Part shown: positions 23,872 to 32,045 of the stretch, in pieces
Numbering within the stretch: position 1 is the first letter of the stretch
Layout of the letters: the number at the start of each line of letters is the position of its first letter
Assembly: GCA_947498355.1 (NCBI GenBank)
Contig: CANMKA010000001.1
Span: 124,001-188,000 of the forward strand
From: an uncultured Paraglaciecola sp.
GTDB lineage: Bacteria > Pseudomonadota > Gammaproteobacteria > Enterobacterales > Alteromonadaceae
Direction: 5' to 3'
DNA length: 64,000 nucleotides
Program-made: the position numbers and the translations under genes
Notes under the pieces: generated by a model
Told to the model about the DNA's origin: nothing
The model's database searches: none
What the model saw: the letters and a program-made list of their open reading frames with translations, nothing else

Positions 23872-25767
23872 TTATTTGAGTGCTTTAACTTGCATCTTGC
23901 GCCTAACTCTCAAACCCACAAAAGGAATTAGACCAAGGACAAGCCATAGGGCACTCGCACCTTGACGCTCTCGTATTACATCATCAGCAGGTAAATCACA
24001 TATCTCGGGTGTGCCTCCTGCTATAGGCGTTAGCTTAACACCTATCACTTGCTCAGTAAGTATTTGCTGCCCTTCACTGTCTAAGACTATTTCACCTCTA
24101 GCATCGCGTAATGGCGCAGACACAACCGCTGTAGCAGCTATCTGGCCTTGATCGTTAATATCATTTGCTTCAACTATGTTATAGGGCGAATCACAAGATA
24201 CTAAGTTATTGACATTGGTAAAGGTACCTTGATTATGGTCATACAAGAAACCAGCAGTACGTCTATTCGTCTGACTCGCTTCAATTTCACCAAAACCGAC
24301 TATCTGATTAAGATTGTTCATGGCAGTCGGAGTAGTCGCAGAGCCATTAAAAAATCCATCAGGAGACACTAAACTTGCGTCATTAATATCATATACAAAC
24401 AATTTGTTACGAATCGCGCCATTGATTGATTCGGGCCTAAAACCTACCGCGATATTATTATCGTTAACGTCTACCGCAGTACTTAATACCCGAGTAAATC
24501 TGGCAATATCTTCACTGATCTCTGGCGTCATATTGATCACTTGATCGCCGTCGAATAGCGTAGCGTAGGAGACGGGTATACGTGTACCGCTATCAAATTC
24601 AAAAAAGTCGGCTGATTGGCCAACTATCATTCCCAAATTATTTATAGCGACTGCTGAGGTATTGTAAATGGTATCGTCACCTACTTCTGGCTCAAACAGT
24701 AGGCCTAGTTGGCGCGTTTCGGTCACAGCCCCTGAATCATCTAATTGCCATACCAAACCGCGAGTGGTTGAGTGAATACCACTTGAAGCGGTATATACAT
24801 CAGTAAGTGAATTAATACAGGCAGATTCAGGGATTGTGTCTATTTGCGAACATTGCTCAAGACCAAATTCTAATTCAACGCCAACGGTAGACGTCTCATC
24901 AAACGACACAGTACCAGAACCCACAACTTGGTTTAGGCTGTTCATATCCCTTGCTTCACTTAAGCCACCAAAATTAGTATCTATGGGGGCTAATTCAGTG
25001 ATCAGGCCACTAATATTGACAAAGCCGCGGTTAGCAAATGTATTAACCACAAAGTCTGTTGTTAATTCTGTATCTGTACCTTGCCCTGTAGTATGAGATT
25101 CAGTGATAAACGAGCTTTGGCTACGTCCTAGTACTTCACCGTTTGGTCCAACACCTTGTAACAATGTTTGATTGCTCAAAAAAGTAATACCGTTGTCATT
25201 TTGCTCAGCGAACCCTGCTTGTAAGGTGACATTTGCATCGTTAACTGAATATCCCGTTATATTCGCAAACTGTTGGTTTAACTGGTCGCCGATATTGGCC
25301 GTAACAAAATTACCAAAATCGTCTCTAATTGTTCCAGTCGAGTTAAAGAAATTGATGAAATTGGCTACGCTGACATTATTTGTTCTTAAACCTATAATAG
25401 CGCGAATTAAGGTGTAATCAGCGCTATTGAAATCACCTAATTCTGCGGCATCAGGATCAGTCAAGAGTTCACGTATTGTAGGTAATTCAACTGGAGGTGT
25501 AGCATTGGGATCGGCTACAAATACCTGCCCAGTGATGGGGTTGCTCGTTACCTGAGTGTCAAAATTAATTAACTCTAGATCAATAGGTGAGTTATAAATT
25601 GAACTGACATTAGCAGCAACCGTGCCCGATTCACTTATTCCAACGGCAAAACTACTTACGCCTTTATCTGCCAAAGGTAATGCTTCAACGGTATATTGAG
25701 CACTGTTTGCCTGTGATGCTGCGAATAATGCTAAGGCTAGACTTACAGCCAGTTTACTTTTAATCAT
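23872..25767 (-). CDS. DUF3466-family secreted repeat protein
   Basis: A 631-residue protein with a signal peptide (MIKSKLAVSLALALFAASQANS) and repeated segments typical of DUF3466: several copies of a G/N-x-x-N-D/N-x-x-x-x-V/A-G motif, such as MNSLNQVVGSGTV, INNLGMIVGQSAD, VNDNNIAVGFRP, MNNLNQIVGFGEI and INDQGQIAATAV. These resemble HAF/beta-propeller-like repeats. The C-terminus is a hydrophobic helix followed by arginines (WLVLGLIPFVGLRVRRK), like a surface-protein sorting tail. The function is unknown; it is conserved beside uup in Alteromonadales by my recollection. A terminator follows. Confidence 0.82.
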   Translation of the reverse strand: MIKSKLAVSLALALFAASQANSAQYTVEALPLADKGVSSFAVGISESGTVAANVSSIYNSPIDLELINFDTQVTSNPITGQVFVADPNATPPVELPTIRELLTDPDAAELGDFNSADYTLIRAIIGLRTNNVSVANFINFFNSTGTIRDDFGNFVTANIGDQLNQQFANITGYSVNDANVTLQAGFAEQNDNGITFLSNQTLLQGVGPNGEVLGRSQSSFITESHTTGQGTDTELTTDFVVNTFANRGFVNISGLITELAPIDTNFGGLSEARDMNSLNQVVGSGTVSFDETSTVGVELEFGLEQCSQIDTIPESACINSLTDVYTASSGIHSTTRGLVWQLDDSGAVTETRQLGLLFEPEVGDDTIYNTSAVAINNLGMIVGQSADFFEFDSGTRIPVSYATLFDGDQVINMTPEISEDIARFTRVLSTAVDVNDNNIAVGFRPESINGAIRNKLFVYDINDASLVSPDGFFNGSATTPTAMNNLNQIVGFGEIEASQTNRRTAGFLYDHNQGTFTNVNNLVSCDSPYNIVEANDINDQGQIAATAVVSAPLRDARGEIVLDSEGQQILTEQVIGVKLTPIAGGTPEICDLPADDVIRERQGASALWLVLGLIPFVGLRVRRKMQVKALK

Positions 25768-25793
25768 TTATCATCCTGCTTAATCATTTATTA

Positions 25794-27695
25794 CTAGTCG
25801 AGCATACTCTCGATTTCATCCCATCTATCATAAGATTGGCTTAGGGTTTCTTCTGCTTGAGCCAACTCGTTTAGTAGAGGCTCAGTTTTATCGCTAGGTT
25901 GAGAGAAAAACTCTGGCGTATTAACTTGTTGTTGCAGTGCCTCAATCTGCTGCTCTAAGGCTTCAATTTTTTTCGGTAACGATTCTAATTCATGTTTATC
26001 TTTAAACGATAACTTTTTCCCATTATTTTTCTCGGGCTTAGCTTTCGGACTCTGAGCAACGGCTTTAGTTTCCTTTTGCTGCGCTTTTTGTTCTGATTGC
26101 ATCTTGTACCAAGCGTATATATCGCTACAGCCACCCACAAATTCTTTAATTACCCCTTGCCCTTCAAAATACAAACTACTGGTCACCACATTGTCGACAA
26201 ATTCCCTATCATGGCTAACCAAAATAACTGTGCCTGGGTATTGGGTAATAGTATCTTCAAGTAGTTCTAGGGTTTCTACATCTAAATCATTGGTGGGCTC
26301 ATCCAGAATTAAAATATTACTAGGCTTGAGCATTAGCCTAGCCAATAAAAGTCGATTTTTTTCACCGCCCGACAAAGACTTAACTGGAGAGTTAACCCGC
26401 TCAGGTGTAAACAAGTAATCTTGCAGGTAGCTCATGACGTGGCGAGTACGCCCGTTTACAGTTACTTCACGCTTACCATCGGCGATTGTATCTATAACGC
26501 GCATTTCGCCATTGAGCTGGTCGCGATGCTGGTCAAAATAAGCCACTTCAAGATTTGCCCCTGAACGAACAGAGCCTGACGTTGGAGTAAGCTTTTCTAG
26601 AAGTAACTTAATCAAGGTACTTTTACCACAACCGTTAGCGCCAACGAGACCGAGCTTTTCACCGCGCATAATAGTGGTTGTTAAAGATTTAACTATGCAT
26701 TTATCTTCGATGACGTAGTGTAATTCATCTGTTTCGAAGATGATTTTACCTGAGTGATTGGCTTCACTTACTGTCACTTTAGAGCGCCCTAGCTTGTTAA
26801 CACGCTGGGCACGTTCGGCACGCAATGCTTTTAGGGCTCTAACTCTGCCTTCGTTTCTGGTACGTCTGGCTTTTATGCCTTGGCGTATCCAGGTTTCTTC
26901 TTGACTTAACTTTTTATCAAACAGAGCGTTCTGGTTTTCCTCTACTTCTAAATCATGTTTTTTCTGATCTAAATACGCCTGATAATTGCCCGGGTAACTG
27001 ACTAAACTGCCTCTATCGAGATCAATGATACGAGTGGCGACGTTGCGAATAAAAGCACGATCATGACTAACAAAAACCACGGCGCCCTCGTAGCCACTTA
27101 CTGCAGACTCTAACCATTTAATCATGTCTATGTCTAAGTGGTTAGTTGGTTCGTCGAGTAACAAAATATCAGGGTCGCTCGCCATTGAGCGGGCTAAAGC
27201 AGCTTTACGTCGCCAGCCCCCAGACAAATTACTCAGCTGTTGCTGCGGATCAAGCTGCAATTTGGTTAATACTTGCTGAATACGCTGCTCGAACTGCCAA
27301 CCATTGCTGTGGTCAATTTTATGTTGAAGCTGCTCAAGTTTAGACAAATTGGCGTCTGATGGGTCTTGAGCAACCAAGTCTGCTTGATGAAAGTAGTCTT
27401 TTAAGTATTGCCCTACTTCGGCCAACCCTTCTGCAACATAATCGAATAAACTGCTGTCGACACTCGAGGGAGGATCTTGGGGCAAGCGTGCAATTTTAAC
27501 GTCATTGTTAACGATGCGCTGACCATCATCTAGTTTAACGTCACCTTCTATTACTTTTAATAAGGTTGATTTACCACTGCCGTTTCGGCCAACTAAGCAT
27601 AAACGTTCACCTGGGTGTATATTGAGCTCGATGCCGTTAAGTAATGGCGGGTGTCCCAGAATAATGCTGGCATTTCTAAGTTGTAATAAACTCAC
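25794..27695 (-). CDS. uup: ABC-F family ATPase Uup
   Basis: A 633-residue soluble protein with two ABC ATPase domains and no membrane part. Walker A motifs are GRNGSGKST and GANGCGKST, signatures LSGGWRRKAAL and LSGGEKNRLLL, Walker B LLLDEPTNHLD and LILDEPTNDLD. The inter-domain linker is rich in Arg (KARRTRNEGRVRALKALRAER), and the C-terminus is a coiled coil (ESLPKKIEALEQQIEALQQQV) as in Uup. ABC-F proteins act on the ribosome; Uup also affects precise transposon excision and branched DNA. The GTG start overlaps the stop of the glutaredoxin gene (GTGA), so they are translationally coupled. Confidence 0.94.
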   Translation of the reverse strand: MSLLQLRNASIILGHPPLLNGIELNIHPGERLCLVGRNGSGKSTLLKVIEGDVKLDDGQRIVNNDVKIARLPQDPPSSVDSSLFDYVAEGLAEVGQYLKDYFHQADLVAQDPSDANLSKLEQLQHKIDHSNGWQFEQRIQQVLTKLQLDPQQQLSNLSGGWRRKAALARSMASDPDILLLDEPTNHLDIDMIKWLESAVSGYEGAVVFVSHDRAFIRNVATRIIDLDRGSLVSYPGNYQAYLDQKKHDLEVEENQNALFDKKLSQEETWIRQGIKARRTRNEGRVRALKALRAERAQRVNKLGRSKVTVSEANHSGKIIFETDELHYVIEDKCIVKSLTTTIMRGEKLGLVGANGCGKSTLIKLLLEKLTPTSGSVRSGANLEVAYFDQHRDQLNGEMRVIDTIADGKREVTVNGRTRHVMSYLQDYLFTPERVNSPVKSLSGGEKNRLLLARLMLKPSNILILDEPTNDLDVETLELLEDTITQYPGTVILVSHDREFVDNVVTSSLYFEGQGVIKEFVGGCSDIYAWYKMQSEQKAQQKETKAVAQSPKAKPEKNNGKKLSFKDKHELESLPKKIEALEQQIEALQQQVNTPEFFSQPSDKTEPLLNELAQAEETLSQSYDRWDEIESMLD

Positions 27696-27919
27696 ACTAA
27701 AAACTCTTGTAGTTGTTGTTGGTCAAATGGCCAACCTAATTCTTTATTGTCAGTGCGTACCAAAACTGGAATTCTTGCACCATACAAATGGTACAAATTA
27801 GTTGATGAACGCACGTCTACTTTGGTTACCTGTAATTCGCTGACATCTAAACGTTGAATCAAGGCTTCAGCTTGGTCGCATAAACAGCAATCTTTGCCAG
27901 AATATAAGATCAATTTCAT
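27692..27919 (-). CDS. Glutaredoxin-family (DUF836) protein
   Basis: A 75-residue thioredoxin-fold protein: MKLILYSGKDCCLCDQAEAL has the C-x-x-C active site (Cys-Leu-Cys-Asp variant CCLCD), and ARIPVLV holds the cis-proline. This matches the small glutaredoxin-like DUF836 family. The ATG at 27919 overlaps the rlmKL stop as ATGA and the gene's own stop overlaps the uup start as GTGA, so the three genes form one coupled unit. A longer frame upstream would run inside rlmKL. The redox partner is unknown. Confidence 0.85.
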   Translation of the reverse strand: MKLILYSGKDCCLCDQAEALIQRLDVSELQVTKVDVRSSTNLYHLYGARIPVLVRTDNKELGWPFDQQQLQEFLV

Positions 27920-30039
27920 TTTTTTATCAAAGACCAGCAATGGTGAATTTTAGGATTACGTTTAAAATCTTCTGGTAAGGTTTGTTTAGAAAGGGATGTC
28001 ACAGTTAAGCCGAGGTTTTCGATGGCGTTTTGATCTAAGTTAAACTGTCTGAGGTTATTAGAAAAAATGATTTCTCCCTCCTCTCGCAAACAGGCCAATG
28101 CATCACGAATTAAGTTAACATGATCACGTTGAACGTCCCAAGTGCCATCCATACGCTTAGAGTTAGAAAACGACGGCGGGTCGATAAAAATCAAATCATA
28201 CTTAGCATTATGCTGTTTTAACCATGTCAAACAGTCTGCTTGAATGAATTCATATGCCCCAGCCAAGTTATTAACGTTAAAATTCTCTTTTGCCCAATCA
28301 ATGTAGGTATTTGACATATCAACGGTAGTAACAGAGCGAGCTTTTCCAAGCGCAGCATGCACAGATACACTGCCTGTGTAGGCAAACAAATTGAGTACAT
28401 CTTTGTCTTTGGATTTTTGTTGAACGAATTGCCGAGTAATTCGGTGATCTAGAAATAGTCCAGTATCAAGGTAATCGTATAAATTAACTAAAAATTTAGC
28501 GCCATTTTCAAAGACTTCTATTTTTTCTTGGCGCTTGGCAACGCGCTGATACTGATTTTTACCCTTTTGTTGTTCTCTAACTTTCAAAATAATTTTGTCA
28601 GGGTCAATACCTGTTACCTGTACCAAAGAGTTCATCACATCTTGGATACGTCTTTTGGCCTTGTGCTCAGGGATGTCTTTTGGTGCTGCGTATTCCTGAA
28701 CCACCAAATGCCCAGCATAATGATCTATAGCAACGTTGTATTCGGGCAAATCGGCATCGTACATTCTAAAACAGTTGGTATTTTGCGATTTTAGCCATTT
28801 TTTTGTTTTAATTTGATTTTTCTTAAAGCGATTAATAAAGTCGTTTTCTAACGGCTTAATTTCGCGAATTTGACAATTACGCTCATCAAGAATGTAGTTA
28901 ACTAATTGGCATTCTAACTTTCCATTCATCAATTTGTAGTCTTTATGAGCCGATAACTTGAGTTCTTTTAATAAACTGCGTTCGGAGCACAACAGCGATA
29001 CTCGCCAATCTTTAAACTGTTGCTTAAGATGCCCCCCCCACCCTTGAAACACAGGCAGTAATTGTTTGATTTCACTAAGCCGCTCTCCATAGGGAGGGTT
29101 AGACACTATATAACCAGGCGTCAAATCATCCATCTTAGCTTTGGTTGCATCTTGTAAAACCAATTCGACATGATTTTCGACACCTGCAGTGCGGATATTT
29201 TGTTGCGCCACTCTGATCATATTGGGGTCGATATCACTGGCAATAATCTTGCAAGTGACTTGATTAGACGCATTTTCTTCATGTGTTAGTCTGTGTTGCT
29301 CAGCATCTGCCTGTAACTCAGACCATGTATCAGCTTGGTGTTGTTTCCATGCATCGAACCCCCACTTATCACGTTTTAGGCCTGGTGCGATATTTAGCGC
29401 AATCATAGCCGCTTCTATGGCAATGGTTGCAGCGCCACACATTGGGTCAAAAAGTGGTTTAGTCTTATCTTTGGTCCAACCGCTACGTATTAACATAGCG
29501 CAGGCCAAGTGTTCTTTGACGGGTGCAGGCCCTGCTTGTAAACGGTAATGCCGCTGATGGAGACTTTGTCCAGATAAATCTATGTAAATACCCAGTACGC
29601 TTCGCCACATGCGTGCTTGGATTTTAATGTCGGGAGAAAGCTTACTTACAGAAGGACGTTCGTCGAAAAAAGTAGAAAACTGGTCAACAATGGCATCCTT
29701 TACTTTTAAACCACCAAATTGTGTATTGTTTATACTTCTATTCGTGCCGGTAAAATCAACCATAAAAGTATCGTTTACACTGAACTGACTCGGCCAATTC
29801 ACTTGATCGGTAATCTTGTAAACATCATCAGCCTCGTTTACTTCACCTTCCGCGAGCTTGACCATAACGCGATTGGCCAGACGAGACCATAGACAGACTC
29901 GATAAGCATCTTCTAGCTCACCACTAAACAGCACCTGTCCAGGTTTACTCTTGGGAGCAAGGTTAGGACAAAGCTGACTGATTTCTTCTAACAAAAGGCC
30001 ATCTAGCCCCTTAGAGGTGGTAACTAAAAACTCAAACAT
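27916..30039 (-). CDS. rlmL: Bifunctional 23S rRNA methyltransferase RlmKL
   Basis: A 707-residue fusion that methylates 23S rRNA at G2445 (N2, RlmL part) and G2069 (N7, RlmK part). The order is an N-terminal THUMP region (about 45-155), the RlmL methyltransferase with PMCGAATIAIEAA and the catalytic VSNPPYGERL, and the RlmK methyltransferase with LNLFAYTGSVSVHAALG and FIDPPSFSNSK. The length equals that of the E. coli protein (702). In E. coli it also precedes uup, so the neighbourhood is conserved. Confidence 0.95.
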   Translation of the reverse strand: MFEFLVTTSKGLDGLLLEEISQLCPNLAPKSKPGQVLFSGELEDAYRVCLWSRLANRVMVKLAEGEVNEADDVYKITDQVNWPSQFSVNDTFMVDFTGTNRSINNTQFGGLKVKDAIVDQFSTFFDERPSVSKLSPDIKIQARMWRSVLGIYIDLSGQSLHQRHYRLQAGPAPVKEHLACAMLIRSGWTKDKTKPLFDPMCGAATIAIEAAMIALNIAPGLKRDKWGFDAWKQHQADTWSELQADAEQHRLTHEENASNQVTCKIIASDIDPNMIRVAQQNIRTAGVENHVELVLQDATKAKMDDLTPGYIVSNPPYGERLSEIKQLLPVFQGWGGHLKQQFKDWRVSLLCSERSLLKELKLSAHKDYKLMNGKLECQLVNYILDERNCQIREIKPLENDFINRFKKNQIKTKKWLKSQNTNCFRMYDADLPEYNVAIDHYAGHLVVQEYAAPKDIPEHKAKRRIQDVMNSLVQVTGIDPDKIILKVREQQKGKNQYQRVAKRQEKIEVFENGAKFLVNLYDYLDTGLFLDHRITRQFVQQKSKDKDVLNLFAYTGSVSVHAALGKARSVTTVDMSNTYIDWAKENFNVNNLAGAYEFIQADCLTWLKQHNAKYDLIFIDPPSFSNSKRMDGTWDVQRDHVNLIRDALACLREEGEIIFSNNLRQFNLDQNAIENLGLTVTSLSKQTLPEDFKRNPKIHHCWSLIKK

Positions 30040-30213
30040 GTAATGCTATTCTCGCGACTAAAAACGGCCAAGATTATACGGTAAACAAACAGTTTAAGCA
30101 TGTAATAAAAGTATCTGGGGAGAAATGACGATTCTAATTGAAAAGGTTGTGAAGCCTTATTGACTGTTTTTTGCTCGAAATAAAAACTATTTCACCGATT
30201 TTCACCATCAAGA

Positions 30214-30253
30214 GCGTGACCTAGAAGGTAAGGGTGTGACTTAGCAGGTAAGA
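30214..30253. repeat. Two tandem imperfect 20-base repeats
   Basis: GCGTGACCTAGAAGGTAAGG and GTGTGACTTAGCAGGTAAGA lie head to tail in the 290-base gap between rlmKL and zapC (30040-30332), 175 bases upstream of the rlmKL start. The rest of the gap shows no gene. They could be binding sites of a regulator of rlmKL. Confidence 0.5.
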
Positions 30254-30332
30254 GTTTACCCATTCGGACGAAAAGCTTAACTATATTTCGGTTTGCTTAG
30301 GTGCGTTAAGGTGAAAAATTGGAGGGATGCTG

Positions 30333-30857
30333 CTAAGCGCTGAGACGACAGCTTTGTTCGGGTATAAAAGGACATAGCCGATTACTAGCAAGTTTGAGTA
30401 AGTCGAACTGCACCAAAGATTTATCCTCATTAAGTAAAAATGATTCAGATAATAAGATACAGGTCGCCATTACTCCGTGATCTTCTAATAACAACACCAT
30501 ACCTTGATTTAGCGCGTTTTCGATTAGGCCTAAACCATGAAACAGTCCAATATTGTCTGCTTGATTATAGAACCAACTTTTTGGCCCAATAGGTTTATGA
30601 AAACCCATTGCCGCAGTTGCGTTTACCATAATTGCAATGAGTTGTTCAGTTGCCAGAGCCAAGCCTGCTAATTCAAGTTGGTTTTGTATTGATAAGTAAA
30701 ACTCAGTGTCTTGCAGACTAAAGCTCTGTCGATCCGTCGGAAGGTTGATTAAATGCTTTAAAGGATAATGGCATTTAAAACGGCAATCTTTATCTATTTG
30801 TAAATAAAGGCTGCCGTTCTCATACATCCAATACCAATCAATTTGAGGTTGAAGCAT
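30333..30857 (-). CDS. zapC: Cell division protein ZapC
   Basis: A 174-residue cytoplasmic protein that in E. coli binds FtsZ and promotes lateral bundling of protofilaments. The similarity to E. coli ZapC is moderate: an aromatic N-terminus (DWYWMYENGSLYLQID), a central LxxEQLIAIMVNATA helix, a PKSWFYNQ segment matching PKSWHFVS, and a C-terminal SFLLNEDKSLVQFDLLKLASNRLCPF. The length is close to the usual 180. The location beside pyrD and rlmKL is the same as in E. coli and supports the call. Confidence 0.82.
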   Translation of the reverse strand: MLQPQIDWYWMYENGSLYLQIDKDCRFKCHYPLKHLINLPTDRQSFSLQDTEFYLSIQNQLELAGLALATEQLIAIMVNATAAMGFHKPIGPKSWFYNQADNIGLFHGLGLIENALNQGMVLLLEDHGVMATCILLSESFLLNEDKSLVQFDLLKLASNRLCPFIPEQSCRLSA

Positions 30858-30952
30858 TAGGTTATCCGTTATTACTTTAATACTTAAACGCTATCACCAA
30901 ACACGTAACGAATCGACAATTTAACGCAGATTGATTTGCTATAAATTAGCCC

Positions 30953-31362
30953 GATCATTGAAGGATCGTTATAAAGACTCGACGATCTCCTTGATCAATT
31001 TTGGGCCTTGATAGATCAAAGAGGAATAGATCTGGATCAGCGAGGATCCTGCACTGATCCGTTCTTTCGCTGATGATCCGGAGTGAATACCCCCTACGCC
31101 TATAACAGGCATTCTGCCTGCAATGTGATCGCATAACTTAGCCGTTACATATTGGCTTTTAGCTTGTAAAACCGCGCCGCTCAGGCCCCCTGCTTCATTG
31201 CAAAACGGTAGATCTTTTACTTGATCTCTATCAAGAGTAGTGTTGGTTGCTATCACGCCATCGATCTTTGCATCGATCAATGCATCTGCCATATTTACAA
31301 TTTCTCCATCGGAAAGATCAGGCGCGATCTTGACCAGAATTGGGACATACTTTTTATGGATC
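30953..31362. other. Dense GATC (Dam-site) cluster
   Basis: Eighteen GATC tetranucleotides in 410 bases; about 1.6 would be expected by chance. Ten fall within 126 bases (30953-31078) spaced 6-21 bases apart, many near one or two helical turns. The cluster begins in the gap after pyrD and covers the 3' 400 bases of pyrD. Clusters like this bind SeqA in Dam-methylating bacteria; that role here is inference. Confidence 0.75.
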
Positions 31363-31976
31363 GTTTGTAATTCTAATTGGGCTTTTTTTAAGCCTTGCAA
31401 AAGAGAATTCAAGGCATCACCGTGTTGTAAGTTTCTTAGACCAGGTGTGTTCGGAGAAGATATATTAACGGTCACATAGCTGGCATGCTCATATACTTTA
31501 CGCAAACAAATTAGGTAATCATCGAGGGCCTGCTCTTCTGGTGTATTTTTATTTTTCCCTATGTTAATCCCCAAAACGCCTTGGTATTTTGATTGTTTAA
31601 CGTTCTCAACTAGGTTATCTACTCCCTTATTATTAAAACCCATACGATTAATGATGGCTTGTTTTTCGGGTAATCGAAACATTCTGGGTTTGTCGTTACC
31701 AGCTTGAGGCTTAGGCGTGACTGTCCCTATTTCAATAAAACCAAATCCCATTGCAGCAAATGCGTCAATGCATTCACCATTTTTGTCGAGTCCTGCAGCT
31801 AACCCCACAGGATTTTTAAATGTAATGCCAAATACTGTGACAGGCTTATCAGCAATATTTTGTTTGTAGATAGAATTTAAAACGTTATGTTGACTACGAC
31901 GTAGCCAATTTAAACTGAAATCGTGGCTCCACTCTGGATCTTGAGTGAAAAGAAATTTTTGAATGACCGAATACAT
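30969..31976 (-). CDS. pyrD: Dihydroorotate dehydrogenase (quinone), class 2
   Basis: A 335-residue membrane-associated flavoenzyme that oxidises dihydroorotate to orotate with quinone as acceptor, the fourth step of UMP synthesis. Visible features are the N-terminal amphipathic segment for quinone access ([27 protein letters not shown]), [13 protein letters not shown], the [13 protein letters not shown] loop with the catalytic serine, and GVIATNTT, with FMN-phosphate binding at GVGGIHSG. The length matches E. coli PyrD (336). The 3' part is built of an unusual number of GATC sites. Confidence 0.96.
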   Translation of the reverse strand: MYSVIQKFLFTQDPEWSHDFSLNWLRRSQHNVLNSIYKQNIADKPVTVFGITFKNPVGLAAGLDKNGECIDAFAAMGFGFIEIGTVTPKPQAGNDKPRMFRLPEKQAIINRMGFNNKGVDNLVENVKQSKYQGVLGINIGKNKNTPEEQALDDYLICLRKVYEHASYVTVNISSPNTPGLRNLQHGDALNSLLQGLKKAQLELQTIHKKYVPILVKIAPDLSDGEIVNMADALIDAKIDGVIATNTTLDRDQVKDLPFCNEAGGLSGAVLQAKSQYVTAKLCDHIAGRMPVIGVGGIHSGSSAKERISAGSSLIQIYSSLIYQGPKLIKEIVESL

Positions 31977-31992
31977 GTGTGTGTCTCTTGCG

Positions 31993-32023
31993 CAAAAAAA
32001 AGCCCCGGTAGAGTCCAGGGCTT
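31993..32023 (-). terminator. Terminator of the NAD-glutamate dehydrogenase gene
   Basis: On the minus strand AAGCCC-(loop)-GGGCTT is followed by eight Ts, 22 bases after the stop codon: a standard Rho-independent terminator. Confidence 0.85.
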
Positions 32024-32045
32024 AGGTTATTATTTCGAATATTGC

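Noticed and set aside
27941..28000. Longer starts for several genes (fabA 22452, NAD-GDH 36956, M2 peptidase 48990, glutaredoxin 27940, tnpB 53598)
   Set aside because: The internal starts have ribosome binding sites, stop-start overlaps, signal peptides or family-conserved N-termini, and the extensions do not.
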